From contig NZ_JAELVM010000005.1 of NCBI RefSeq assembly GCF_016745235.1, forward strand, positions 1-64,000: 64,000 nucleotides of DNA, given 5' to 3'. Made by a program: the position numbers and the translations under genes. Within the stretch, counting starts at the first letter, position 1, and each line of letters opens with the position of its first letter. Below the pieces are notes generated by a model. The model searched no databases, had not been told where the DNA came from, and saw only the letters and a list, made by a program, of their open reading frames with translations. The DNA comes from Chryseobacterium endalhagicum. Its GTDB lineage: Bacteria; Bacteroidota; Bacteroidia; Flavobacteriales; Weeksellaceae. Below, one piece after another: positions 50,981 through 59,106 of the stretch.

Positions 50981-52009
50981 ATGAAGAAATTTCTAACCAG
51001 CAGGAAGAACGTGAATATTCTCCTTGGAGGACTTTTGCTAGTAGTTTTTGCACAAGCCATTTTAATCGGCAGACTGTTTTCTGAAAAAGACGACAAGATG
51101 TATGAAGTGAATCTTGTTAAAATAAACACTGAGAAAGACAGTGTAGATTATTTGAAAATGAAAACAGATCTCACAGTAGTTGACCAGACTGTAGCTCAGC
51201 TGAATTCATTTCTGAAATCTAAAGACATCACCAACGAAAAACTGATGGCCCTCAGTCAGGACAGTATCTCCAACTCTGTCTATCTGGCCAAGCAGGCCAA
51301 CCGCTACAGCCAGTATTTAATGAATCTTCAGCAAAAACTGATGCAGGTTCCCTTGGGAATGCCTACCGACGGCTACATCTCCTCCAATTTCGGAATCAGA
51401 AAAAATCCAATTCCTTTTAAAACCGTATTTGCTTCTGTAAAGCCTGTTGCCGCAGAATCCAAACCCATGGCTGCTGCCGCACCAAAACCGGAAGTAAAAG
51501 CTGAGCCTGTTGAAAAAATCATTGAATTAACAGACAGCTACGGTAATAAAAGAGAAGTAAAAGTAATGGTCACTCCGAAAGCGGCACCTGCTGCTCCGGC
51601 ACCATCTCCGGCTGCTGCCTCAACGAAAGCTGTAGCAGGAAATGCCTCAGCGAAAGCGCCGATGGGAAAGAATAATCCACCTGCTGAAGCAGATCAGATG
51701 CAGTTCCACAAAGGACTGGACATTGCAGTGGCTTACGGCTCAGATGTAAGAGCTGCTGCCGCAGGAACCGTTATTTTCTCAGGGCAGAAAGGCGGTTACG
51801 GAAACTGTGTCATTGTTTCTCACGGAAACGGACTGGCTACCCTTTACGGTCACCTTTCGCAACTGGTTTCAAAAGTAAATGAGAAAGTAAAAGTAGGACA
51901 GGTTATCGCCAAATCCGGCAACTCCGGACGTTCTACAGGCCCGCACCTTCACTACGAAGTACACAAAAACAACACCCCGGTCAATCCGAAACTGTTTATG
52001 AATTTATAA
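50981..52009 (+). CDS. M23 metallopeptidase with interrupted catalytic domain
   Basis: 342 residues. One N-terminal membrane anchor (about 12-32), then a helical, probably coiled-coil stretch (about 50-120). The LytM domain starts with DGYISSNFGIRKNP (129-143) but is broken by an Ala/Pro/Lys-rich insertion of ~95 residues (about 145-240) before QFHKGLDIAV. Zn ligands H243, D247 and H324 (PHLHYEVH, with H322) and H281 are retained. LytM proteins with a membrane anchor cleave peptidoglycan cross-links or activate amidases. The gene is alone and followed by a strong terminator. Confidence 0.88.
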   Translation: MKKFLTSRKNVNILLGGLLLVVFAQAILIGRLFSEKDDKMYEVNLVKINTEKDSVDYLKMKTDLTVVDQTVAQLNSFLKSKDITNEKLMALSQDSISNSVYLAKQANRYSQYLMNLQQKLMQVPLGMPTDGYISSNFGIRKNPIPFKTVFASVKPVAAESKPMAAAAPKPEVKAEPVEKIIELTDSYGNKREVKVMVTPKAAPAAPAPSPAAASTKAVAGNASAKAPMGKNNPPAEADQMQFHKGLDIAVAYGSDVRAAAAGTVIFSGQKGGYGNCVIVSHGNGLATLYGHLSQLVSKVNEKVKVGQVIAKSGNSGRSTGPHLHYEVHKNNTPVNPKLFMNL

Positions 52010-52042
52010 AAAAATGGCTGTCTGTTGGACGGCCATTTTTTA
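52009..52042 (+). terminator. Terminator after the M23 gene
   Basis: A 13- to 14-bp stem with one wobble (AAAAATGGCTGTC with GACGGCCATTTTT) and a 5-base loop. It begins at the stop codon and ends in a T run. Confidence 0.88.
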
Positions 52043-52103
52043 TGTAAGAATATCCAAAGAATATCTGTGTATTCTGAAAACTCTGTGGGAAAAGAAAAAC
52101 ATC

Positions 52104-52440
52104 AACCACAAAAGTCACAAAAGCTTTTAACACTCAAGTTATTTGAAGCTTAAATACTTTGTGAATAAGAAGATCGCATAAGTTTAAAAAATCAAAGATT
52201 TTATAGTAAACAATATGATCTGTGTCAACTGTGGTCAATAAAAACTCACACAAAGCTTTTCAAACACTTAAGTTATTTTTTAAGTTAAATATAATACACC
52301 TATAAAGTACACTAAAGTTTTATGAAAATCTTTGATTTTTCTGCTTTATGTGTTCTTATTATTTTTCAGGATGATAAAACTTTTGAAACTAAAGTGATCT
52401 AAAGTGTTTAAAACTATAAGCTTTTGTGGCTTTTGTGGTT
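52104..52440. repeat. 23-bp inverted repeat arms in gap
   Basis: Arms 52104-52126 and 52418-52440 are complementary at 22 of 23 positions (AACCACAAAAGTCACAAAAG... against its complement). The ~290-base interior has partial internal copies of the same words. Confidence 0.65.
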
Positions 52441-52457
52441 AAAATAATTGAAGTGCA

Positions 52458-52484
52458 TGGGGGCTTCTGGAGCCTCAGCCCCCA
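52458..52484. repeat. Short hairpin with conserved TCNGGAGCCTC loop, copy 2
   Basis: An 8-bp perfect stem TGGGGGCT/AGCCCCCA with loop TCTGGAGCCTC. The copy at 34934-34960 has a different but pairing stem and loop TCGGGAGCCTC. Confidence 0.65.
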
Positions 52485-52537
52485 GAAATGTTTGTCATCA
52501 ATGATCTTGTTACCGGAAAATATCCTGTATTATCAAT

Positions 52538-52569
52538 AAAAAAAACTGCTATCGTTGGACAGCAGTTTT
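52538..52569 (-). terminator. Terminator of the Rrf2-SDR-MBL operon
   Basis: AAAACTGCT and AGCAGTTTT pair around a 10-base loop. On the minus strand a T run follows immediately. It lies 3 nt after the MBL stop codon. Confidence 0.75.
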
Positions 52570-52572
52570 ATA

Positions 52573-53748
52573 TTATTTCACAATTTTAAGCGTTCCTTTC
52601 AGATGCGTAAATGATCCGTCCGGTTCTGCAATATTGGTATAAATGATATTCTTATTATAATCCTGAATGTGGGTAATGTTTGAACCCAGTTTTGGTTCGT
52701 GCCAGTACACCATAAAGATATTCTTGGCTACTTCTGTTGCAGTATACTGTACGGTATCTGTATTTCCTTTTACATTTCCGGAAACGCCTGTGAAGGACAT
52801 TTCTTTATTGTTTTTGAAGTCCAGAACGAATTTAAATGTTCCGAAATCAGCTTCCACTTTGTTGCCTATCGCAGGATAAGGTGACTTCAGGTCCCAGTTG
52901 ATTTCCCCAAAGAAAACTTTCGCTCCCATTTCCAGTTCATCTTTTCCGTGAAGGTCAGGATATTGTTTCACCATAAAATCTACAACACCGGAAGATGTTT
53001 TGTTTTCCGTCACTGCTTTTTTATAATTTTCCAGATAGTTTTTAACGAAATCCAGAGACTGTGGAGACAGAGATAATTTTGCAAAATGGGAAGGAACAAC
53101 CTGTTCAGGTTTTAATGCTTTCATCGCATCAATCTGCCCGATCCACTGATCAATTGCCTTGATATTCTGAGTATCCGCCATCCAGATATGAGAATCTACG
53201 GAAACTGAAATCCCTCCGGCCACTGTTTTTAAAGATGGTATCCAGACAAAACTGTGAGCAGGATCTTCAGCATTTTGCTTAATTTCAATTTTATTTCCTT
53301 CCAAATCAGGAATAGCATTGGCAGCTTCCGGAACAATGATCTCTGAGGGAGCATCTTCTTTCAGCTGTGGTTTCCATACTGCCATCTTATCATCTTTTGA
53401 AGCGGATATCAGATACGCGGTTTGTGCTGTGGAAATGATTTTTACATTGGGAAATGCTTTTTTGATCACATCCAGTCCGAAATAAAAATCAGGGTCGCTG
53501 TGGGAAATAAAAACGGTCTTCAGATTTTTCCCTGTTGCTTTAATTTCCTTCACCAACTGTTCTGCATACTGCTTCTGAAACTGGGCATCGATAAGCACAG
53601 CATCTTTATCTCCGTAAATAATAGTGGAAGTAATTGGAAAAATGGCTTTTGAGCCGGGATTGTATACTTTGATCTTCAAATTTCCCGCAAACATGATACT
53701 TACCAATCCCAGCACTGCTGCCAGTGATAATAATTTCTTTTTTAACAT
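52573..53748 (-). CDS. Periplasmic metallo-beta-lactamase-fold protein with altered metal site
   Basis: 391 residues. A signal peptide (MLKKKLLSLAAVLGLVSIMFA) precedes an MBL-fold domain. The HxHxDH zinc motif reads H83-S-D85-P-D87-F88, so two of the three histidines are replaced (by Asp and Phe), while H83 and D87 remain. Later segments (HSFVWIP, SVDSHIWMAD, VPSHF) may supply other ligands. Catalysis may use one metal or none. It is the last gene of an Rrf2-SDR-MBL operon, 19 nt after the SDR gene. The C-terminal third (~290-391) is a separate beta-rich stretch. Confidence 0.78.
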   Translation of the reverse strand: MLKKKLLSLAAVLGLVSIMFAGNLKIKVYNPGSKAIFPITSTIIYGDKDAVLIDAQFQKQYAEQLVKEIKATGKNLKTVFISHSDPDFYFGLDVIKKAFPNVKIISTAQTAYLISASKDDKMAVWKPQLKEDAPSEIIVPEAANAIPDLEGNKIEIKQNAEDPAHSFVWIPSLKTVAGGISVSVDSHIWMADTQNIKAIDQWIGQIDAMKALKPEQVVPSHFAKLSLSPQSLDFVKNYLENYKKAVTENKTSSGVVDFMVKQYPDLHGKDELEMGAKVFFGEINWDLKSPYPAIGNKVEADFGTFKFVLDFKNNKEMSFTGVSGNVKGNTDTVQYTATEVAKNIFMVYWHEPKLGSNITHIQDYNKNIIYTNIAEPDGSFTHLKGTLKIVK

Positions 53749-53767
53749 TGTCTCTTTTTTTTGTGAA

Positions 53768-54421
53768 TTAGTAAGCTGCTGTAAAACGCTCGCGGATGTG
53801 GTTGTTCTGTTCCAGTTCGTCTACCAATACGGCTGCTACATCTTCTACAGACAGACGGCTTCTTCCGTTTTCGTCAAAAACAGGGGTTTCCAGAGAAGTT
53901 CTGTATTTTCCGGTTCTTTCCCCTACATTCGCCTGGTTCATTTCTATAGCCGGGCTGAAAAATGTCCAGTCAAGGGTATTGTTTTCTTTGATCTTGTTTA
54001 AATAATCTCTCGCTGCTGTTGCACCCGGTTTGTAAGCTTCAGGGAAATCGGGAGTATCTACGATCTGTACATTATCCGGTGTATAAAGGCTTCCGGCCCC
54101 TCCTACTACGATGAGTCTTTTTACGCCTGACTGTTCTACCGCTTTTTCAATATTTACAGAACCGTTCAGGAAATCGTTATACAGATTCGGGTTCGTCCAG
54201 CCTGCGTTGAATGCACTGATGACCGCATCACTTCCTTTCAAAGCTTCTGCAAGCTCTTCCGTATTGTTCACATCTACGCTTTTTGCGGTTACGTTTTCTT
54301 TTGATTCTACTTTAGAAGCGTCTCTTACCAAAGCCTCTACTGTATACCCTCTTGATGTTAGCTCATTCACTATTTTTGTTCCTACAAAACCGGTCGCACC
54401 GATTACTGATACTTTTTTCAT
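53768..54421 (-). CDS. NAD(P)-binding atypical SDR (YwnB-like)
   Basis: 217 residues, Rossmann fold with VIGATGFVGTKIVNELTSRG at the N-terminus, the extended/atypical SDR pattern. Segments DAVISAFNAGW, KRLIVVGGAGSLY and DWTFFSPAIEMN match the YwnB/NmrA-like group. The catalytic YxxxK of classical SDRs is absent. In Bacillus a ywnB-type gene is adjacent to the Rrf2-type regulator ywnA, and the same pair is seen here. It probably binds NAD(P)H in a redox- or stress-related role; the substrate is unknown. Confidence 0.8.
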   Translation of the reverse strand: MKKVSVIGATGFVGTKIVNELTSRGYTVEALVRDASKVESKENVTAKSVDVNNTEELAEALKGSDAVISAFNAGWTNPNLYNDFLNGSVNIEKAVEQSGVKRLIVVGGAGSLYTPDNVQIVDTPDFPEAYKPGATAARDYLNKIKENNTLDWTFFSPAIEMNQANVGERTGKYRTSLETPVFDENGRSRLSVEDVAAVLVDELEQNNHIRERFTAAY

Positions 54422-54479
54422 ACTATTTTATTTTAAATTAATTGTAATAACTTTTGTTACATTTATGGGTAAAAAATTT

Positions 54480-54890
54480 TTATTCGAACTGATCGCTGAA
54501 TTCCTGCAATGACTTATCTCCTAAAAAATTAATGACCAACTGATCTGTTTCTTCAAACAGGGTATTTAAATGAACATTGACTTCTTTTCCCACGCTGCAT
54601 GCCGGATTGGGATTCTGATTCTTTTTCCCCAACACATCCGTGTTTTTCACAGATTTATAAATTTCCGAAATACTAATCTGATCTGCATTTCTCGCAAGCT
54701 GAGTTCCGCCGTCTTTCCCCTGTCTGCTTATAATCAGGCCTGCTTCTCTTAAAACACTCAATTCCTTTCTTACAATCACCGGATTTACATTCACGCTGCC
54801 CGCAATCCATTCAGAAGTGAGCCACTCCTGAGGACTTTTCGCCAGCAAGGTCATAATATGTATCGCCGTAGCAAATCTTGTATTGTTCAT
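54480..54890 (-). CDS. Rrf2-family transcriptional regulator (YwnA-like)
   Basis: 136 residues. Winged-helix start NNTRFATAIHIMTLLAK, wing segment VIVRKELSVLREAGLIISR, then GKDGGTQLARNADQISISEI. Only one cysteine (in NPACSVGKE) is present, so the three-cysteine iron-sulfur site of IscR/NsrR is missing. It fits the cluster-free YwnA/CymR-like group, which senses thiol or electrophile stress. First gene of the operon with the SDR and MBL genes; it probably represses them. Confidence 0.83.
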   Translation of the reverse strand: MNNTRFATAIHIMTLLAKSPQEWLTSEWIAGSVNVNPVIVRKELSVLREAGLIISRQGKDGGTQLARNADQISISEIYKSVKNTDVLGKKNQNPNPACSVGKEVNVHLNTLFEETDQLVINFLGDKSLQEFSDQFE

Positions 54891-54956
54891 TTTAATTACT
54901 CTGCAAAGATAGACAAATTTTTAAATGTAACAAATTTTATTACAGTTAAATTTTTC

Positions 54957-55907
54957 TTAAAGAATTAATTTATCCAGATCCAGCAGCAGATAATTGATAT
55001 TCTGATTGATAGTTCTCGTAGCTGACTGCATCTGATTCAGCATCGCTGCACGGTTGTGAAGATCATCTGCCCTGTAGAAACCTCCGTCGCTGAAGATCAC
55101 GGACTGGTCTGCTTCCGCTTTGCTGTCATCAAACTGGTAATGGAGCCATCTCTCCCTCATACTTCCTATAATGGAATGCTGTTCTTTGTTCGAAAATTTC
55201 TTCTCCGTATACATATACCAGATAAACGGCGGAAAATTCGGAGATTCCAGTTTTTCTCTCCAGATATCTCTCAAAAGATTTCTCTGGTGAATAAATTCTA
55301 CTTTCTTTCCTTTCGGATTGAGGGTGGCAAGACCAAAACCTGCTCCCAGAACCCCTCCTCCAATATCAATCGCATTGCTCCAGCCGCCATCCTGCACAAT
55401 ACCGCCTGCCACTGAAGCAGCCGCTCCGGTTACGATAGAGAGCAAAATCAGTTTATTATTTTTGGATTCATTCAAATTGTCTACATAATTCCCGATCTGC
55501 GCTACCCTTTCCCCTTCACAATCGAATTCTGCGGCTACGGCATCCAGCTCTGTGAGGGCAATGGTAATTTTACTGTTAATTTTACTTTTAAGCTGCAATA
55601 CTTTTACCTGTGAAGCAATGGAAGAATCTTTTTTAAGGTCAATAATCTGGTGAACCTCATCAAGATTATCCAGGGCATTCAGAATCAAAATACTTTGATC
55701 GGAAAACGTTCCCTGCAGTTCTTTATTGGCTGCTAAAATAGAATCTGAATTATAGGAAGGAACCCTGTTGCTGTAATTGTATTTGAAAGGAGCCTTACAG
55801 TAACTGTCTCTCAGGGTAAGGATATTCTGTTTGATCACCTGATTTTTTTTGGAAACACAGGAGGTCAGCAGGGTGAATACAGCCAGAAGGTAAAAGAGTT
55901 TTTTCAT
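54957..55907 (-). CDS. Hypothetical lipoprotein
   Basis: 316 residues, not recognised. A type II signal peptide (MKKLFYLLAVFTLLTSC) has the lipid cysteine near residue 17. Residues following the cysteine are VSKKNQV, without the acidic export signal seen in the 1522 protein. A glycine-rich hydrophobic segment at ~155-200 (VTGAAASVAGGI, GGGVLGAGFGLA) may cross or bury in a membrane. The rest is largely helical. It is the only gene in its transcript. Confidence 0.6.
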   Translation of the reverse strand: MKKLFYLLAVFTLLTSCVSKKNQVIKQNILTLRDSYCKAPFKYNYSNRVPSYNSDSILAANKELQGTFSDQSILILNALDNLDEVHQIIDLKKDSSIASQVKVLQLKSKINSKITIALTELDAVAAEFDCEGERVAQIGNYVDNLNESKNNKLILLSIVTGAAASVAGGIVQDGGWSNAIDIGGGVLGAGFGLATLNPKGKKVEFIHQRNLLRDIWREKLESPNFPPFIWYMYTEKKFSNKEQHSIIGSMRERWLHYQFDDSKAEADQSVIFSDGGFYRADDLHNRAAMLNQMQSATRTINQNINYLLLDLDKLIL

Positions 55908-56168
55908 TCAGTTCTATTTTTTCTTTGTGTGATGGTGTTGGATCATCGCAAGGACGCGATTTTTTTCTTTCGTTTTGTTTTAAGACGCAAGGATTTTATC
56001 AGAGATAAAATTTAAAACTGCATATATTTTATACTGTTTTTCTAGCTTCCAAAATCTTTACAAAAGGTTTAACAATCTTCGTTCTTTGCAATTGATCTAC
56101 ACGAATATAGTACAAATAAAAAAATTTACCCGGTTACAGGTAAATTTTTAAGCCATTTTTAAGCAGGA
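55908..56168. other. Gene-free gap
   Basis: ~260 A/T-rich bases between the lipoprotein gene and the FKBP gene, with words resembling the AGACAAAGG/ATCGCTAAG repeats at 59.1-59.7 kb (AAGACGCAAGG). Nothing coding is apparent. Confidence 0.5.
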
Positions 56169-56603
56169 TTATTTTATATCCAGCAGTTCCACTTCGAAAA
56201 CCAATGTAGAATTGGGCCCGATTTCTTTACTGATCTGCTGATCTCCATACGCCAGGTGTGGCGGAAGGATCAATCTCCATTTGCTTCCTACAGGCATCAG
56301 CTGAAGAGCTTCCGTCCATCCTTTAATCACCTTGTTTAAAGGGAAAGATGCCGGTGTTCCTCTTTTTACAGAGCTGTCGAAAACTTTACCGGAAATTGTA
56401 GTTCCGTGGTAGTGGCATTTTACAGTGGATTTTGGTCCCGGCTTGGCACCATCCCCTTCTGTAATAATTTCATACTGCAGACCGCTTGGCAACTGTACAA
56501 CGCTTTCTCTCTTCCCGTATTCCTCCATGTACTCTTTCCCGTCATTCAGGTTTTTTTCTGCGAGTTCTTTTTTCTTTTTAAATAACATATCTGCTACGCC
56601 CAT
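56169..56603 (-). CDS. FKBP-type peptidyl-prolyl isomerase
   Basis: 144 residues, cytosolic since no signal peptide is present. An N-terminal helix (MLFKKKKELAEKNLNDGKEYM) precedes a canonical FKBP domain: LPSGLQYEIITEGDG, TVKCHYHGTTISGKVFDSSV, KGWTEALQLMPVGSKWRLILPPHLAYGD, VFEVELLDIK. Active-site residues (Y, F/D, W, and the hydrophobic pocket) are largely retained, unlike the degenerate FKBP-like lipoprotein at 1522. Cis-trans isomerase and chaperone roles are expected from the family. Confidence 0.93.
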   Translation of the reverse strand: MGVADMLFKKKKELAEKNLNDGKEYMEEYGKRESVVQLPSGLQYEIITEGDGAKPGPKSTVKCHYHGTTISGKVFDSSVKRGTPASFPLNKVIKGWTEALQLMPVGSKWRLILPPHLAYGDQQISKEIGPNSTLVFEVELLDIK

Positions 56604-56637
56604 TGTTGATATTTTTTACAAAGATAGGGGTTTTTGA

Positions 56638-56673
56638 GAAGATGGAAGAGGGAAGCCGGAGGATGGGAGTTAT
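56638..56673 (-). repeat. Dispersed CTTCC-type intergenic repeat, copy 4
   Basis: On the minus strand it contains TAACTCCCATCCTCC and CTTCCCTCTTCCATCTTC, in the same word family as 5501-5532 and 32161-32188. It lies in the gap upstream of the FKBP gene. Confidence 0.55.
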
Positions 56674-56710
56674 GGTAGTGGGTAGGAGGAAATAGTTGTT
56701 GAGAATTTAC

Positions 56711-56836
56711 TGGTTGCGGGTTGTCAGTTGCTGGTTGCGGGTTTCGGTGCGGGAAAAATAGGTTCTAAAAACAATTCATCTTTTATTCGCTTTTGAGACT
56801 GAAAACTGGCAACCCGCAACTGACAACCCGCAACCA
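56711..56836. repeat. 21-bp perfect inverted repeat
   Basis: Arms 56711-56731 and 56816-56836 are perfectly complementary (left arm TGGTTGCGGGTTGTCAGTTG plus C). Partial direct copies of GGTTGCGGGTT/CAACCCGCAAC surround them. The FKBP-catalase gap of ~340 bases holds no gene. Confidence 0.8.
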
Positions 56837-56947
56837 GAAACTGACAACTCGCAACCCCAAAAGCCTTTCGCTCAAAATTCAAATAATTTTAATATTATGT
56901 TAACACGTATTCAGAAACTTGGCGTTATAATTGAATTTAAAAACTAA

Positions 56948-57961
56948 ATGCCAGAACCACTAAAATATAATAAGAAATTCGATGAGCTTAATGAAGAGGA
57001 AAAGATACTTCTTGACATCAATAAAAAAACCATTGCCGATTTCGTTGAGCAGTCATCCTGTATAAGTGACGTGAATTATGCCACCCGGAATGCCCATGCC
57101 AAAACCTATACAGTCGCTGATGGTACATTTTTCATCGATAAAAATATTCCCGAGGAGCTTCTACCCTATTTTGACGGAGATAAATTCGATCTTACCATAA
57201 GACTTTCGAATGCCAGCCTCAAAATCAACAATACCGGAAAAGATATTCCTGCGTATGGATTTGCTGTAAAAATAAAGGATGAAAACGGCGGGCTGATCGC
57301 TAATTTTCCACTTGTCAATTTTCCGTTATTTCCAACCAATTCCGTTTCTCATTTTTTGAAGTTATTTACCGCTTTAAACCGGTTTTACATCAAGAAATGG
57401 AGCAGCTTCTTTTCACTGGCCGCCCAGGCTGTTAAGGTGATTCCCAGCATTTGCACCCTGTCTTTTATAAGGAATATTTTCAAGCTCATGGGCAAAAGGA
57501 ATGATTTTATCCTGTCATTTGACTATCATTCGGTAGGTGCCTACCGTCTTGGAGATTATATGATCAAAATAAAGCTTGTTCCTCATTCTGTTGATAGAAA
57601 ATTTGGCCGGAAATTAAAGATGAAAGCCGCTTTAAAAAACTATTTCCAGGATCATGATTATTCCGCAGATGTCCTTATACAACTTTGTTATGATCTGAAA
57701 AATCAGCCGATCAACAGACTGAATGTAGAGTGGAAAGATTCACCGTTCATCCGGATCGGGGAAGTGAAAATCAATAAGGGAGCACTTCTTGATCCGAATA
57801 GCTGCAGCAGTGAACTCTTATCATTCAATCCTTTTGAAAGCAAGATTTTTTTCCAGCCTGTGGGGAAGATACAGAGGCTGCGTGATGAAGCTTACAAGGT
57901 TTCTGTGCAGACGAGGAGAAAGATTAATAAGCTGCTGCACGGGAAAAGTTTTGAGTTATAG
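56948..57961 (+). CDS. Catalase-related heme protein
   Basis: 337 residues, smaller than true catalases (~480+). Conserved catalase segments include TRNAHAKTYTVADGTFFI (distal H50), TIRLSNASLKI, AYGFAVKIKDENG and a C-terminal GKIQRLRDEAYKVSVQTRR whose Y316 fits the heme-ligand tyrosine. Relatives include catalase-like and allene-oxide-synthase-like peroxidases with low or altered activity. No secretion signal. It is not part of an operon and ends 3 nt before a copy of the ACTCATC repeat. Confidence 0.75.
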   Translation: MPEPLKYNKKFDELNEEEKILLDINKKTIADFVEQSSCISDVNYATRNAHAKTYTVADGTFFIDKNIPEELLPYFDGDKFDLTIRLSNASLKINNTGKDIPAYGFAVKIKDENGGLIANFPLVNFPLFPTNSVSHFLKLFTALNRFYIKKWSSFFSLAAQAVKVIPSICTLSFIRNIFKLMGKRNDFILSFDYHSVGAYRLGDYMIKIKLVPHSVDRKFGRKLKMKAALKNYFQDHDYSADVLIQLCYDLKNQPINRLNVEWKDSPFIRIGEVKINKGALLDPNSCSSELLSFNPFESKIFFQPVGKIQRLRDEAYKVSVQTRRKINKLLHGKSFEL

Positions 57962-57991
57962 GTGATGAGTTATAAATGATGAGTGATGAGT
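57958..57991 (-). repeat. Dispersed ACTCATCACTCATC repeat, copy 2
   Basis: The reverse complement of 35052-35084 over 33 bases. It starts at the catalase-like gene's stop codon. A partial third relative (ATAAATGATGAGTCATTT) lies at about 40109-40126. Confidence 0.75.
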
Positions 57992-58083
57992 TTTTGACGT
58001 TGACCTGATTGTATTCAAACATTTTCAGGATATAGAAAAGGCGGGCCGGGTTCGGCTCACCTTGGAGTGATCTGATTGAAATT

Positions 58084-58497
58084 TTATCTGAACTTCCGTT
58101 CTTCTTCCTGTATAGCAACATCATTGATGCTGGCGTATCTTTTCATCATCAGTCCATTTTCATCAAACTCCCAGTTTTCATTTCCGTAGGCTCTGAACCA
58201 TTTTCCTTCTTTGGTCTGGTATTCATACTCGAAGCGGACTGCAATCCGGTTGCCGGTATGGGCCCAGTATTCTTTTTTAAGCTGATAATTCAGTTCCTTT
58301 GCCCATTTTTTCTGCAGGAAACTGACGATTTCTTCTCTTCCGTTAATGAAAGTATCTCTGTTCCGCCATTCGCTGTCAACGGTGTAGGCTTTGGATACTT
58401 TTTCGGGATCCTGACTGTTCCAGGCATCTTCTGCCATCTGAATTTTTTCTATTGCCGTTTCAAGGGTGAAAGGCGGAAGCGGATGTTTCTGTTCCAT
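58084..58497 (-). CDS. DUF1348/SnoaL-like protein
   Basis: 137 residues, NTF2-like fold of the DUF1348 family: MAEDAWNSQDPEKVSKAYTV, SEWRNRDTFINGREEIVSFL, RIAVRFEYEYQTKEGKWFRA, GNENWEFDENGLM. Function unknown. It starts 3 nt after the TetR gene stop on the same strand, so it is in the TetR operon and may be regulated by it. Confidence 0.82.
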   Translation of the reverse strand: MEQKHPLPPFTLETAIEKIQMAEDAWNSQDPEKVSKAYTVDSEWRNRDTFINGREEIVSFLQKKWAKELNYQLKKEYWAHTGNRIAVRFEYEYQTKEGKWFRAYGNENWEFDENGLMMKRYASINDVAIQEEERKFR

Positions 58498-58500
58498 AGT

Positions 58501-59028
58501 TTAAGAAATTAAATTATTGACTATTTTTTTTGATCTTTCAATGAGTTCATTGGATTTAAAAAGCTGGCTTTCGATGATACTGCTTTCAAAAAGCAAATAA
58601 ATATGATCTGAAATTTCTTCATCCTTCAACAGCTCCGAAAAATAATGTCTAAGATCTTTTTTATGCTGCTGGATTACCTGCAAAATCTTAATATTATCCA
58701 TGGGAATCTCTGATAGAATATTGAGAAAACTGCAGCCCCGGAAATGTTCTTTCTGATTCATATAGATTAAAAAATCGAAAGATTTCAGGATTTTTAGTTT
58801 AAGATTTGCTTCGTCATCACAAAAATGATTCAGTTCGCCGAACCAGTATTGATGTCTTACATTGAGAAATTCCACACATAAATCTTCTTTGGACTTAAAA
58901 TGCTGATAGAAGCTTGCTTTGGCGACTTTCGCTTCGGAAATAATCTGGTTGATTCCCGTGGAATTGTAGCCCTGCTGGCTGAACAGATTAAAAGTTATTT
59001 CCAGAATTCTTTCTCTTGGGGATGCCAT
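58501..59028 (-). CDS. TetR/AcrR-family transcriptional regulator
   Basis: 175 residues. N-terminal HTH: RERILEITFNLFSQQGYNSTGINQIISEAKVAKASFYQHF, written in parts as the TetR helices 1-3. The C-terminal ligand-binding helices are divergent (LLKDEEISDHIYLLFESSI). Probably controls itself and the DUF1348 gene downstream, since no efflux pump or other target is adjacent. Confidence 0.9.
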   Translation of the reverse strand: MASPRERILEITFNLFSQQGYNSTGINQIISEAKVAKASFYQHFKSKEDLCVEFLNVRHQYWFGELNHFCDDEANLKLKILKSFDFLIYMNQKEHFRGCSFLNILSEIPMDNIKILQVIQQHKKDLRHYFSELLKDEEISDHIYLLFESSIIESQLFKSNELIERSKKIVNNLIS

Positions 59029-59106
59029 GTTCTGTTATTTTGTACGACAAATGTACGATAAAATTTCAACATAGACAGACTGGTCTGTTTTTTTTCCGTT
59101 TCTTTT

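Larger units (their letters stand above)
52043..52537. other. Gene-free gap with inverted repeats and a conserved-loop hairpin
   Basis: ~500 A/T-rich bases between the terminators of the M23 and MBL genes. It holds a 23-bp inverted pair (52104-52126 and 52418-52440), several related AAGCTTTT / CACTTAAGTTATT words, and a GC-rich hairpin at 52458-52484. No coding frame or known RNA was seen. Confidence 0.6.
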
